DNA of 64,000 bases, from contig NC_079496.1 of the NCBI RefSeq assembly GCF_030052815.1, positions 682,001-746,000 on the forward strand, read 5' to 3'. Positions 15,369 to 29,600 of the stretch are shown in pieces. The stretch comes from Hevea brasiliensis (Eukaryota; Streptophyta; Magnoliopsida; Malpighiales; Euphorbiaceae). The notes beneath the pieces were generated by a model, which was not told where the DNA came from, did not search any database, and saw only the letters and a list, made by a program, of their open reading frames with translations. Within the stretch, counting starts at the first letter, position 1. Every line of letters starts with the position of its first letter. The position numbers were made by a program, and so were the translations under genes.

Positions 15369-16721
15369 TTAAGCAGCAGATGGAGCACTTCTCTGGTGAT
15401 CAACCACTTCTTCCTCAGTCAGTGCAGCAATTATGGAGCCAAGTTTTCCATGATCAGCCGTAGCATTCTTGTAGTGCAATGACTCATCCTCATATATATC
15501 CCACCATTTCTTCATCAGCAGCTTTATGTCCTCTCTGTCCATGTTCTCTTCTTTCCCTGTGTACCTCCATGGCTTTCCACCCTACAAGAGATCACATATA
15601 TATATTTCAAAAATGTTTAATTCTCACCCAATTATTTCTCTAGTTTAAATTAATTCATTCATTCAATTTCTCTGATTCCATCACTCACATCTGCACAATA
15701 ATGGACAACTTTAACTTTGTCGAACTCCACATTTTCAGGGTGGCGCCAAAGCATAGCCAAAACAAGATTGTACTCTGGAGGGATTGGCTTGTACACATCC
15801 TTGAAGTACATGTTCAGAAAGTCCTTCATATATAAAACCCCAAATATTAAACCCAATTCATCACATCATAACTATATATAATTAAATATGTTAATTTAAT
15901 TGGATTTAGAGCAAAATAAAGAGTACCTGCTCAGCAAAAGAAGTTGTAGGGGTGACTTTGAGGGTCTCCAAGAGATCAGAGTAGGTCAAAAGATTAGGCT
16001 CAAACACAAACATACCAGCATTGAAGTAGGGAGGAGGCGGAGAGCCCATCTCCTTTGGCCATTGAACCCTTTCAGGACGCTGTTGGCAATAACCAATCTT
16101 GTATTGTGGAGAGAACCTCCAATTCCTCTCGCAGAAACAATCCATAACAGCATAGAAATACCCATTTGGTGAATCGAATAGGTGATCAATATTCTCAAAG
16201 ACTTGTATATCTCCATCCAAGTATATCATCTTTTCATACTCAACAAACTGCAACCATAAATATATATATATATATATAATTTATTTACGCTATGAAAGAT
16301 CACACGTGGAGTCTACACATACCATTACCAAAATTAGCACACATGCATGCCAGGATCACACCTCAAGCTTATAGTGACATAAACAAGAAAAATGTATCGG
16401 ATAATTAATTATTACCTCCCAAATACGCAGCTTTGAGTAGTTAATCACATAATAAGCCATGGCAAACTGGGTCTGGCTCTCCGGTGGGTACACGGGCTCA
16501 ATCTCACGGACAATACAGCCCTGAGATTCAAGAATCTGGCGGTGCTCCTCTGGGACGTCAGGTAAAACAGCAACCACAAGAGGGTATGCAGTTTTTGTCT
16601 TCCTTAAACCCTTGGCTAAGCCTACCACACCCTTCACATAATCCCCATTGCCAGCCAAGAAAGTCACATATGCCCTGGCTTTGGAGTCCATGGGAGGTTC
16701 CATTGTTGCGTTAGGAGACAT
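15369..16721 (-). CDS. GOLS: Galactinol synthase
   Basis: GT8 glycosyltransferase that makes galactinol from UDP-galactose and myo-inositol, the first committed step of raffinose-family oligosaccharide synthesis, in the cytosol. Four exons in transcript order: 16721-16416, 16247-15927, 15823-15689 and 15581-15369, all phase 0 and GT-AG, giving 324 residues. Visible landmarks are RAYVTFLAGNGDYVKGVVGL near the N-terminus, the Mn-binding LDGDIQVF (Asp113/Asp115) early in exon 2, PYFNAGMFVFEP, VVHYCAD, KPWRYTGKEEN, and the family's C-terminal APSAA (320-324). There is no signal peptide. Galactinol synthases are commonly drought- or cold-induced; nothing in the sequence shows which stress applies here. 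From its neighbours (SWC5 and RPS1) it may correspond to the Arabidopsis GolS10 lineage. Confidence 0.96.
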
Positions 16722-16835
16722 CTTTAAAGATTAGAGGAAGAGGGTAAAGATCGAAGAAGAAAGAGAGTATAATACTGGGAGAAAGATCCAAGAAAGTTGT
16801 GTACGAGATGCTGGGTATATGGCTGGCGGGTGCCT

Positions 16836-16844
16836 CTATTTATA
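16836..16844 (-). promoter_or_regulatory. TATA box of galactinol synthase
   Basis: TATAAATAG on the minus strand, 115 bases before the ATG and matching the plant consensus. This implies a leader of about 85-90 bases. Confidence 0.6.
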
Positions 16845-18503
16845 AGCACGGAAGCTACTGGTGCTGGTGGTGGTGCTGGTGCTGGTGGTGGTGGTGGTGA
16901 TGTTGATGAAAATGGTAAGAGTAAAAGCGAAATTAGAGAAATTATTAGAGGAACAATGATTTTTATGGTTGTTCCGTTGTGTGGAAGTTTACACTAGTGG
17001 TTTTGAGAAATTGACACGTTAAAGTAAGAATAGCTTTATGTTATGCTGTTCAATGGTTAAATATATATATATCATTCATTTAGTGAATTTAAATTTGAAT
17101 ACCTTATTAAAACAACTGAAGTAAAATTTATCAGTTGATTATGATAAGGTGTTTTGCAAAGTGGCAATATCCTTGTGGTTACCGTAATATTTTTCTAATT
17201 TCTTTGCTGCTCTTAAAGATTGTTTTTCCCTTTTTATAAAAAAAAAAAAAAAATTATTCTTATATAGTTATTTAGGGAAAGTAATATAGCATTATTTTTA
17301 GAGATCGGGTAAAATAATAAATTAAACCTGGAGGGATATTCTCTTATGATTATGGATTACTTTTTCCTGGACCAAGTTAAGATACTGTAGGGATATCACT
17401 GCTTAATTATCAAGAATAAATATATTTATTTATAACAAAATAAAGCTGAGGATTCTAATCTATGCATATCAATTGATGCAATTCTTTATTTAGTGCCCTT
17501 AAGTATCACAAATAATATTTCAATATATATCACAAAGAAGTTCAATAAAATATACCAAAAGTTATATATAAAAGACAATTTCAAAAAGGAATAATGACAC
17601 AATTGCTGAAGCTGGAAAGGGATGAATTTGCACACTGGACAATTAACCATTTGCTTTGGACTGTATCTATGAAATAATTAATACAAAATAAAGGGATTGG
17701 ACTGAAATTTAAAAAAAAAAATATATATTACGTAATTAATTTAACAAACAAATATACACAGTCAGTAAACTTTAATTTAATGATACTAAAATTGTTTTTA
17801 AAATTATTAAATATCAAATTTAAATTTTAATAAAAATTAAATAAAAATATATAAACAGAGAAATCATTTTATCAATAGAGAAATAAAAGTGTTATTGAAA
17901 TTTTAACTAAAGATCCAGAAATTAAAACCTTTGAAGTTTTAATTTTATTGTATTATTTTATTTATACATGATTATAATTATTTTCTTTTATGTATATATA
18001 ATATATCCTGCAAATAGAAATTCTGAAAAATGAAAAGGACAATAAACTTTCTTTTTTTAGAGTCATTTTCAGTTTTATTCTTTGATACCAAAAATAGTTG
18101 GCCACGGATATACTAGCGGTGATGAGGCAACAGGTGTAGATGAGGTTAACGAAATTTGGAATCTTTAAATTACTCTCTTTTTTTTTGTGCTTTCATTTCT
18201 CATGAGATGCTTTCCTTTCTCCTTACTGTATGAAATGATTGAGTGGTATATCTATCTATGTAAGCCAACTACTACTATGGGAATTAATTAAACCAACATA
18301 TTGAACAATTAATCATCACTTTCAATTTGATGCAAGATTAAATATAGAGGAAAGCCAAATTTTAAATAATTATATAATTATTATAATTAATAAAAAAATT
18401 ATAAATTATATTTTTATCAAACAATAATTAATATTAATTTATTAAAATAAGCAATATGAATTTTAAAAAAATTAAATAACTAATTTAAATATATATATAT
18501 ATA
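16845..18503. other. Galactinol synthase upstream region and AT-rich spacer
   Basis: Begins with a GGTGCTGGTGGT-type imperfect trinucleotide repeat (about 16858-16905), the distal promoter of the minus-strand gene, then becomes AT-rich with homopolymers. No gene seen. Confidence 0.45.
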
Positions 18504-21026
18504 AGTAACAACCTAAAAATTTAAAAATAATAATAAATTAATAATAAATTAATTAATTAAAGTTAATTTAGTAAATGAGAATAAAATAATTAAATTTTCC
18601 TAAATTATATTTATTTTTATCATTACTATAATTTTATTAAATTTTAACATAATAAAATAATTTTGGACCTAATTGTAAACCCCTAAAAAGTTGGGGGACT
18701 AATAGTGTAATTAGAAGTTAAAAAAAAAAAAACACATAAAATTTAAAATGCAGCAGCCCCTCTCCCCTCTCTCCCACGTCACCCTCTCCCCCTCACCTTC
18801 TCCCTCTAGCTTCCGACCAGCACTAGCACCGGCGAGGCATCAGTGGCACTCTCCCACCTCAGGATGGCGTCAAGCGGCGACAGCCACGGCAGCAGGCGGC
18901 AGGGAGGGAGAGAAAAAGAGAGAAGAAATGGAAGGAAAAAGAAGAGAGAGAGAGAGAGAGAGAAGCGGGCCGTTTTCCTGCCGATTCTGACCACCAACGC
19001 CGGCGATCCAAGGTGCCACCAACCCCCCCATGAACCCAGCTCCATTTTCCGACCAGCCATGCCCGGAATGGTGGAGTTTCCGGCGAAATTCGAAGAGAGA
19101 GAAAGTGACGGCAGTGGCTTTCCGGCTACTTTTCTGGCCATCCGACAGTCAGATCGGAAATTTGAGGCCACTTATAGACTCAGGACAACGAGATCTTTGA
19201 GATAGAACTGGTCTCGCTCCGATCGGACACCGTTTGAAAAAGCAATAATCGGACGGTCCAAATCGCTTGGTAAGATTTTTGAACTTTTTCGATTTCAAAA
19301 ATTTAACAATAATTTTATAATAATTATTAACACAATTTGGACTTATTTTAGGTGCAATCGGATCGATGATAGCTCACTAGCGCCGGGATCGCATTTTCGG
19401 TCAAATCTAGCTGCTCGACAGCCTGTCTCTGAATGTGGTCGATATTACAATCAATCCTAGCATTTTCAGATGTTCTGGAAGCGTTACAGGTGTCAGAATT
19501 GACATAGGTAAACCCGAACTCCAAGTTGCTCATTTTCGGCTAATATCGATTTAGAATAAAATTCATAAAATATTCGTGGATTATCGAAAAATTATAATTC
19601 CTTTTGCAATAGCCTTATAATATTATTAAGGACCGCGGGGCAAAATTTTAGAATTTTTAGAGCTCGTTTGGATAGTTTTTGCAAAATGGCTAGTTATAGG
19701 GGCTAAATTATAATTTTTCGAATTGTGGTTGTTGACTGTTTGGATGGGCCCAGGAGGGGCCTTGTGATGTGATTGAGTTTTGATTGTGTGATTGGCGGAT
19801 ATAGAAGTGTATTTTGAAGCTTTTTACAGGTTAGGCAGGTTCCAGGTATAGGGGAAATTCCGTCAGATTTTCGGCATGAATTAGGCTGTTTGTTGCCTCT
19901 TTAGAGTTTTATTTTGACTTAGTATTAATAAATTTATAATTTAATTATTAAGTGATCGATGTCAGCTATTTTTCTGCATCCAGCAGCCACAATAGTCATC
20001 GGTGTACTGTGAGTAAAATATTAATTTTAATTGTAATTTCGATATTATTATATGTTCTAGCATGCCCATGCATCACTTATATGTATGTATCTATGTAGTT
20101 AAATGCAATGCACGTTTTACATTGCATTTATAAATGTTGAAGTGCCATAGATGTTGTTTGTGGTAATTTGGAGCAATGTGCGTAAGTTGGCGTGCGTGTG
20201 GTATGGTGTTGGTTATGGACATGACGGGTAGACACGGCTTGAGATATTCGCTGGGACCCGGTCCTTCAGGGTAGACACTGCTTGAGTTCTTCGCTGGGAC
20301 CCCGATTTGGTTTATTAAGCGAAAGTCCAGCTTGAGTTCTTCGTTGTCACAGGATGGATTAAGAGGGCTGTATAGGGGATCAGCTCCCATATATGTATTG
20401 TTTAACCTTATCGGGTGTGTGAGTGCTCCAGATTACCTTTTTACTGTTATGATGTGAAAATATTGACGATATTGCATTTTACTCTACAGGGTGCATTAGT
20501 TTTAGATAGCTATAGAGATTATGGTTAAAATTGATATTTTACTCTCTGAGTCGAACGCTCACTCCTGTTTACCATATTTTTCCAAGTTACAGGAGGAGAC
20601 CTTTTTCAGAATAACCTGTCACTTTCCTCGTAGGTTATAAAAAGATTACTTAACTGTATTATTATTATCTAAATTCGTAACTTAGAACTCCGCATGTGCT
20701 AGTAGTAACATTAAGCCTGTCAGGGATTGTATGAATTTAAGTTTTTGTATTAACAAATGAAAATTTTTTATGAGTTTTAAATAGTTTGTAAATGGTGTAA
20801 CAGGGTTGAGCTCGGCTCCCCTAATTTTAGTTTCTGATAATTATTGGGTTAAATTAGCCCAAAATACAATTATAACAGTTTAATTTAAATTATTTTATAT
20901 GCATATTGGGCATAAATTGTGGGCCTAGTCATGGATTGAGGAATAGTTAGGCTTACTACCGGCATCGGGAGCTTTAAGCTGGCCCAGGTCCTAGTGTCGG
21001 TCCGTCCCATAGGTTGGGTCGTGACA
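18504..21026 (+). mobile_element. Probable solo LTR of the same Gypsy superfamily
   Basis: Its 3' end GGTTGGGTCGTGACA and much of 19500-21026 match the LTRs at 35182 and 42938, including GCATGCCCATGCATCACTTATAT, two GTAGACACGGCTTGAG-type repeats, GAGTCGAACGCTCACTCCTG and TAGTTAGGCTTACTAC. It also has the same kind of C-rich CTCTCCC block (about 18750-18850). The left end AGTAACAACCTAAAAATTT resembles TGTAACACCCCAAAAATTT with a mutated first base. Both ends are flanked by ATATA (18499-18503, 21027-21031), a possible TSD but in low-complexity sequence. No internal region or second LTR is next to it. It is more diverged than the 35-45 kb copy, hence older or another subfamily. Confidence 0.75.
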
Positions 21027-23049
21027 ATATATATATTTAACCAATACAAATTTAATAATATTTATATAAATAGACCATTATACCTAAGTCTCATTGTGTA
21101 CATACTTTAAATTAAAAGAATTTCACAGTAAAATCGTTTCAATCCTAAATTAATTATGTTTTGTCGACTAAGAACTTACTATATTTAAAAAAGTTATAAA
21201 TTAATTGCTTATAAATAGAAGCATATAAAAACATAAATTTATTGAGTTATTTTAATAAATATATTGAAGACAAAACTAAGAAGAAAAAAAACATATTTTC
21301 TTTAAAAAAAAATTAATTTAATATTAGAACAATAACAACAATATTATTTATGAAATGATCAATATATAACATTATGAATTATTTGAATCTCAATTAAAAT
21401 AATTAAATTTTTTTTAGTTAATTATCTAAAATTACAAACTTCAAACTATAAATTGAAGTAAACAAATTATGAGAATCAAATTCTGAGAACTTGATCAATA
21501 AGCAAATCAAGTAAAAAAAGACCAAATAACATTAAACAATTTGATTATTTAGTTATACCAAAATCAAGAGTAAAAATAAAAAGAAGCATAGAAATCTTCA
21601 AAGATTTTAATGTATGTATTATTTTAGCTTTATTTTTTTTTTCTCACATCATTTTTCATTGTCCCATTTGTTATTCCAAGTAGATATTCACACTTTTATA
21701 ACATTCAATTATTATTATTATTATTATTATTTTATTTATTTAAAATTTTGTATTTATCTAAATATAGATTGTAAAATGTAAAAAAAAAAATTGATAATAA
21801 TTAAATCGTTTTCAAAATTATAAAATTTGAAATCCAAATTCCAATTAGTGATAACTAAAATAAAAAATAACGCAAAAGATTTAAACATATAATTAATCTC
21901 CATTCCATGGCTACCTCCTAAGTAAAGATCTTCTGATTAAAAGACAATAAAACCAAATATGAATGGAAAATTCTTGTATAAGTGCGTAATACCAAAACAA
22001 TCGAGGAGTGTTAATTACTGAAAGAGTATTCTTAAAACATTCAATGTGGTTAGCACTTTTATATTAATGGCAAAATTACATTTTAAGAATATTTATTATG
22101 TTGTTCTTTTATGTAAAGAAAAATTTATTATTTAATATCTCTATTTATACTTTATGAAATGTTTTGTCTATTTTGTTAAGTTAGTTAAACTAGTGAGAAT
22201 AATCATAAATAGATATTAAATAGTTAATAAATTTAAAATTACTGAAATTAAATAATTGTATTATTTAAATCATAAGAATGAAATAATTAAGTTAGAGAAA
22301 AAAAATTTATTTTAAAATAATGAAAAATTAAATGATATATTTTTTAAAATAAAATTATGTAATTAATTTCATTAAATATAAGGAGTAAATAATAATTTTT
22401 CCTATATTAATATGATAATGGTTTTCTCAATATGAAAATATTAAATATAAAAAATATATATTAAATTATATTATTAAATTAAAATAACAAATAAAATGCA
22501 TAATACTGGAATAAAATAAAATGTTAAATTTGGCTCTAAAATAAATTCTGATTTTACAATTGATTATAATTGAGTGAAAGCATATTTTTTTATTGAATTG
22601 TAAACTTAAATATTTTATCAATATGATTAATTTCTTTAAATTAAAATAATTATTATATTTATATAAATAATTTTTCTTAAATTATTTTATATAAAATTAT
22701 AATAATATGAAAATTTATATTTTACCTTTTGTTATTTAAAAAAAACAAACTTGCTTTGGACCTACCACGCTTCCTTCTATAGTTGGGCTCAACCCTTTAA
22801 TTTTTTTTGGGCTTCATAAGAAATTTCACAATAAAAGTTAAATTTTATTAATTTGATATATATATATATATATATTATTAAAAGTAAATTAATTATTATT
22901 ATTATTATTATTATTTATTTCCATTTTGGCGAGTGCAAGAGCTCTTCCTTGCTAGCTAACGAGCTTTAGTTATCTTATCCTTGAATGGACTGCACCAAAT
23001 AGACAAAACAGAAGAGTCAAGACTGAAAACCAATCGAACAAAAACAGAG
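21027..23049. other. AT-rich spacer and RPS1 promoter side
   Basis: Very AT-rich with runs such as (ATT)n at about 21709-21730 and 22895-22915 and (TA)n at about 22858-22876. The last 100 bases (GAGTGCAAGAGCTC onward) are less AT-rich and probably include the RPS1 leader. No gene or element identified. Confidence 0.45.
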
Positions 23050-25805
23050 ATGACATCGTTGGCTCAGCATTTCACAGGCCTCAGATGCCCACCGCTCTCA
23101 ACTTCTCGCCTCTCCAATCGACCTTCCCTATTATCTTCTCCTAAACCCAGAAAGTTGCCTTTTGTAGTATCTGCGGTGGCAATATCAAATGCCCAGACCA
23201 AGGAGAGACAAAAGCTCAAACAGCTCTTAGAAGAAGCTTACGAACGCTGTCGTACTGCCCCTATGGAAGGCGTTGCCTTCACTCTCGATGATTTTCACTC
23301 TGCTCTTGATAAGTATGATTTCAATTCCGAGATTGGTACCACGGTTAGTTAACCTCACTTGTTTTCAAATTAAGACTGGAAAATGGGATGAGAATATTCG
23401 ATTTTATGTGGAATTTATGTGGTTTCTACGGAATATACTTTCAAGTGATGTTTGGCAACTGGGTATCCTGCAAATTTGAGTTTGTTATCAGTAATGGGCT
23501 CAAGTGCTGTATGTGTTATTGAGTTTACACTGACCTTTAACAGTGAATTTAGCCTTAAAGTTGGAAAATTTCTGTATCATAGTTGGTGTTTTTCTTTTTT
23601 CAAAAAAAGTTCGAAATTTTGTATTTTTGTGCATGACAGAATATTTTGATGATCTTCTTGTATGTTTCTGTATCAGGTCAAGGGCACAGTTTTCATGACT
23701 GATGCCAATGGTGCATTAGTTGACATTACTGCAAAATCTTCTGCGTATTTACTAGTCCAAGAAGCATGCATTCACAAGATAAAACACGTAGAAGAAGCTG
23801 GTATAGTTCCTGGATTGACAGAGGAGTTTGTTATTATTGGTGAAAATGAAGCTGATGATAGTTTAGTCTTGAGCTTAAGGGCAATTCAGTATGACCTTGC
23901 CTGGGAAAGGTGTAGTCAGCTTCAAGCTGAGGATGTTATTGTGAAGGGTAAGGTGGGTACTTTTTCACATCTAAGAAATGTACTTACAATCCTATATATG
24001 TTGCAATTTCCCTCTCTCATGCAGTCATGCTGGATGTTGTAAGTTATGAACGTTCCATCCGATAAGGAGGGGTGCCATTCTATTGTTAGTTCTTTTAGTT
24101 ATGCCATTTGAAATTTGGATTACAATGTAGGTTGTTGGTGCAAACAAAGGTGGAGTGGTTGCTCTAGTGGAGGGCCTTCGAGGATTTGTCCCTTTCTCTC
24201 AGTTATCATCGGTTGGTACTTAACCTTGCTTGTAATTTAGAACAAATATTTTTCTTTATTCAAAGCAGTCCCAACTTACAGGCATTTTTTAAAACCCTTT
24301 TGTTAAGTTCGTTCAACATGGACCTAGGGATTTTACTTAAAATTGGTTTCATGAATTATGAGTTATCAGACTGGGCAAGTTACAGAGGGCAGCAAGATAA
24401 TGAGTATGGCTTTGATTTTATGCTCGTCAGTTTGTGTAATTTAAGAGAAAAAAAAAGCCTTTTTTTTCCTTTTTCAGCTTCTTTATTGTTGTATTTTGTT
24501 TCCACTGTACATAGGAGTACATTATTCTGTATTCCAAATTGTTACTTTTCCCCTGCCTTGTGTCAGAAATCAACTGCAGAAGAACTTCTTGACAAGGAAC
24601 TTCCACTGAAATTTGTTGATGTTGATGAGGAACAGTCTAGGCTAGTACTCAGTAACCGCAAGGCCATGGCAGACAGTCAGGCACAGCTGGGTATCGGATC
24701 GGTGGTCATTGGAACTGTTCAGAGCCTGAAACCATATGGTGCATTCATTGACATTGGTGGAATCAATGGCCTTCTTCATGTCAGTCAGATTAGTCATGAT
24801 CGGGTCTCTGATATTGCAACAGTTCTTCAACCTGGTGATATTCTCAAGGTCAGTTGTTGTTGATTATTTCTGCCACTGTCTAGAGATCTACCATTTTGTA
24901 GAGTTAAACATGTTTTAACTGCATCGTGTTATATAGGTCATGATACTGAGCCATGACCGTGAGAGAGGTAGAGTAAGTCTTTCTACCAAAAAGTTAGAAC
25001 CTACTCCTGGTGATATGATTCGCAATCCAAAGCTTGTTTTCGAGAAGGTAATATTGACCAGCAATTTTACCAGTTGTTGGTTATATTAGTTATTGTATCA
25101 TCATTAGCATTTCTTTAAATCCTAAATGGTGGAGGTATCCTGGCACCCTGTTCTTCAGAGTATGACTATCTTTTTGTAGTTTCAAAGTACTTGAGATGGA
25201 GGGTGCTCTAAAATTAATTCCCATTGCTTGTGTTAGTTATTTTCCCTGATATATATCTTTTTCCCTACCTTTGTCCTGTTTTAATAGGCAGAGGAGATGG
25301 CTCAGACATTCAGGCAGAGAATTGCTCAAGCAGAAGCTATGGCTCGTGCAGACATGCTGAGATTCCAGCCTGAGGTTTTGTTCAATCACATTTCTTGTCA
25401 TTTGAACTTTCTAAAAATAACAAGATGGAAAATAGTTCTCTGTCGCACTCTCTCACTCGTAGGAGTAAATAAGTAAATTTTGGTCAGATGGAAATCTAAG
25501 GTTCTAACTTTTGGAGCTTTACAAAATAGAGCTGATGGATTAGAATCATCGGAACGTCTTTGTTCATTTTATCAGGGTCAGTTAGTTGCTTAATTGTTAG
25601 GACGTGCATTGGTCACAAATCAATTCGGTGGGTAGGGAGTTCTATCATATTAAATGTTCAAGATATGTTCATCCAATAACCTAATTTTACCTTTGTTAAA
25701 CAGAGTGGACTAAGTCTGAGCTCTGATGGGATCTTGGGTCCGTTAACGTCGGACATGCCAGCAGAGGGTTTAGACTTGAGTTATGTTCCCACTGCAGAAG
25801 ATTGA
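23050..25805 (+). CDS. RPS1: 30S ribosomal protein S1, chloroplastic
   Basis: Plastid ribosomal protein that binds mRNA on the 30S subunit and is needed for plastid translation. Seven exons: 23050-23343, 23677-23952, 24131-24211, 24567-24848, 24937-25047, 25288-25374 and 25704-25805, all phase 0 with GT-AG boundaries, totalling 410 residues. The N-terminus ([20 protein letters not shown] and on, rich in Ser, Pro and Arg, poor in acidic residues) is a chloroplast transit peptide of roughly 40 residues. Three S1 RNA-binding repeats follow: [17 protein letters not shown] (from about 99), [21 protein letters not shown] (from about 191) and [18 protein letters not shown] (from about 265), the last ending with [19 protein letters not shown]. 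The C-terminal tail is acidic. The chosen ATG is the first true ATG; an upstream in-frame extension has only a TTG. Confidence 0.96.
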
Positions 25806-26051
25806 TGACCGAGTCATTGATTTGGTCAGTAAAATGAAATTTGTACAAATGGCTTCCTTTCAGCCTGAGCTATAGAGTTGACCATTGTATTCCATTTGAT
25901 TTTGTTGTGAACAAGTGTATGTGCACATGAAAAACAGGAAATTAATGCATGCGCTTCTAACGCAGTAAAGAGTCCAAGGGCGACTAGCAATCCACCACCT
26001 ATTTATCTTCTGGTGCAATTGCTCCTCAAAATCAACTTAAAGATGCTATAC

Positions 26052-26490
26052 ATAAAGTTTGGTTTTCAAGAGCAGCCTCATCTTTGTAGCAATACGGCTC
26101 ATCGCGTTATTTCACCTTCAAAAGCGTGAATGGGTATTTTTTCCAATTTAAATTTTATTACTTGCAACTTAGTACGAACTAAACTTAACAATCAATGCGT
26201 ATTTGTTGGGAACAGTTGTAAGACCATCGGTGTTCAAATCTCAACAAAAGTTCCGTAGTTTTCTTTAATAAACAAAGTCTGGTTTTCAAGAGCAGTCTCA
26301 TCTTTGTAGCAATATGGCTCATCCCGTTATTTCACCTTCAAAAGCGTGTAATGGGTACTTTTCCCAATTTAAATTTCATTACTTGCAACTTGGTACAAAT
26401 TAACTTAACAATCAATGCGTATTTGTTTGGAACAGTTGTAAGACCATCAGTGTTCAAATCTCAGCAGAAGTTCCGTAGTTTTCTTTCACC
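26052..26490. repeat. 220-bp tandem duplication between convergent genes
   Basis: GGTTTTCAAGAGCAG recurs at 26061 and 26281 and similarity continues through TTCCGTAGTTTTCTTT, giving two units of about 220 bases with roughly ten visible differences. It lies between the RPS1 and NEMF 3' ends, which are 892 bases apart, so it may contribute to either 3' UTR. No coding content. Confidence 0.9.
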
Positions 26491-26697
26491 GGCATCAAGT
26501 TGGCATTTAACCTGAAAAAAGCTTTTGTTTCGATGACAGAAACACACCCATAATAATTTCGTACAATATTTGCACTGTAACTGCAGTTCTGAAGACAACT
26601 CATATCTTAGAAGTCTACAAAGAACATACAGGAAATACAGCCTTTCTGTTAACCACCAAAATTTGCATTTACAAACGCCTAACCGAAGCTAAACTCT

Positions 26698-29600
26698 CTA
26701 GCTCTCCTCTTTACCGCCTTTTTTACCTTTCTTTTGCTTCTGCTTCAATTGCGTGAGGCCTGCAGCAGTAACCTTTACATTGCCAATAATTGCAGCAACT
26801 AGTTCAGAATCTGTACATGCTTTCATCAATTCCTTCTCCCTGCTAGTTGCTTCTGGCATGTGGCTGAACAAGTTCATGGCAGTTTTTGCAGCTGAAACAG
26901 ATCAAGCCCCACAGATTAGTCAGATTTCTAAGGGAAAAAGATGATTGTAAATTGAAGTTGGAGGACCGGGCCAAATGCTTGCCCAACCCCTTACAACATT
27001 GTTGAACTGCAAAAAGCCGGAAAGGCCAGTAAAATGTAAGCATTGGAAAGGAAAGAGATACCTTTTCCTTTCTTTGCTGTGCCAGGGACAATCTTCACTC
27101 GGTACTTGTATGACTGCACTGCATTGTAGGGACCACAGACAGGCACAGAATATAATAGAATGTCGCTAGGCAAGGGATTCCCAGTCAAGTAATCCAAATC
27201 ATTTAACTTCTCTTTATCTTCTTCACCTATCTCATGGATGTCATCCTCCTCCTGTGCCACCTTTTCTTCCTCCAAAGTGATACGATTCAAACCAACACAA
27301 GAGTCATTGGTCTGTCCATTTGCATGATTGTTTGAACTATCATCAGGATGTTCTGGGCAATCCCGAGACAAGTGACCTGCCTTTTTACATTTATAACATA
27401 CTTTTGGTGCATTTTCAGGACCTGCCACAATGAAACAACTCAAAAGGTTTTCATCAGTATCAAGTGACGGCACTTGCAGAAGAATAAACATTCAAGTATC
27501 TAGGTTTAGCAAAAAGAGAAATAAAATATCAAATGATCTTTCCTAAACCTAAGCCACTGAAGCATGGAACACGTACTGGTAACAGATATCTTGTCTTTGC
27601 CAGCAGTGACTGTTACATTTTGCGTCTCTTCATCTTTCTTGTGTGTCTTTCCAGCAGACTGAAAATTCAAACGCACAGTTACTTTCAGCATGAACAATGA
27701 ATCAGTCAGCAGCACTATTCCAAAGAAAAATATAACCCCGATGTAAATGCTTGACATGTTAAATGGCAGGAGGGCCTAACAGACACAATCTTTTCAAGGA
27801 GTTGTAAAACTACCAAAATTACAACTTTGAAGACCAGTGGCTCCTAGTTTAGCAAAATATGTCATGTCTCACTACCATGCTAAAATCCCATTGAAATAGA
27901 AAAGAAAAGAAAAGAAAAACAAAACCTAATGTAGGATTTTTTACAAGGAAAAAAAAAACTCAAATCTTATAAAAAGAACTTGAATCTTATGTTAGTTGAG
28001 AGTGATAGGTAAAATTAGTAAGTTAAAACAAAAACTTCACGTCCCTAGAGACACAAATACCATTTAAGGATAGAAGAAAAATATCTGAATTGGTGCAAAA
28101 TGAATAAAGGGGGAAATTGAAGTTCTTGTACTCACAGCCAGTAAAGCCATCCGAATGCTTCTCTCCTCCTCATCTTGATTTGCATACTTCTCCTTCATCT
28201 TCTTAAGTTTACTCTTCTGCCCACGGCTGATTTTTCCACCTACAGCCTTATTTTGGACACTCTTTTCAGGTTGACAGACAGAAACACCAGTTTCTTTTGA
28301 TTCTTCTTTTTCCGACTCAATGTTTGCATCTCCAGCACCATTTTTGCGATCCTTCTTGAGCTTTCTTCTTTCAGCCTTTGAGATATGAGGTTTATCTCTC
28401 CCTGTCGCCTTCCTTTCCTCACAACCATGATCCTCAGACAAATCAACCTTAGATGTTTCAACTCCATAATGTTTTTGAGATACAGCAGCAGGTCCCAGTC
28501 CAAGAGCTCTATCAATGAGATCCTCAAGTTGTGGTGTAACAGATGCAACACTGTTTCCAACAATATTGGATGAATCTTCCTTCTTGTCCCCACTGTTGGT
28601 AGTGTCTTGTGGAAGAAATTTATGTGGATGCATAACTTCAGCATTGGAGACATTCAAGTTAACAGTAATATTTTTTGATTCTAACACATGTTCTTTGTCT
28701 GTTACTTCTTTCTCTGACTCAGAATCAGAAACTTCTTGGAGAGGTCCACTTTCTTCAAAGTCATTCATCCCTTCCTCCTCACCACGTACTCTCCTTTCAT
28801 TTAAATGTGATCCTAAAGAGCTCTCATCTAAGCGAAATAACAACCCAAAGCCCATTATAAGAGGATGTGGGGGAAGAAAGTTCTTCTTCCCACGTATCAT
28901 GAAACTTCCAACAGTGAGATACTCCCCCGTAGGAGCAGTTTTACTGACCTGATGAGGGTACACCCACCAAGCACTAGTGACAATCTTTGAATCCCATGCC
29001 TGGCTGTGGCAAACCTACATTGTAAATTTAACTAACAACTCAAATCATGCTGCATATATACTGGTTCAGTCTACCACTATAATAGGATGAAATAAAATGA
29101 ACACAATAGTAGAAAGAATAACTTACTGTAAAACATCCAGCTTGGTTTAAAGTGAAAGGAGGCACAGGTTGTTCAGGCCTATGATTCTTGATCACAGTAC
29201 TAGAAGCTCCATGCAGATCTGCATGGACATACCTGTTCCACAGTTTCAATGAAAGGATATTACTACTGCATTCACTTCATTGCAAATTGCGCGCCAAAAA
29301 GAGAGATTACTATCTGAAATTTATTAGAGAGATTACTATCTGAAATTTATTAGTAGGTCCTCTAGCTTGCCGAGCAAAGTATTAACTGAAATTCCTCTGA
29401 AAACAATTTCAATATTACAAATACACTTACAGATCTCCTTTTGACATATAACGCTTGACTATTATCTCATTTTGTTGAGCATCACGTCCACTAATAACCA
29501 AATAATTCTCACTGCTGATGAACCAATCAAATTTCTCAAACCAGTGAACTTTGCGCATATGTGATATAGTGGCAACAGATTTCTCCTGTGTACATCAAGT

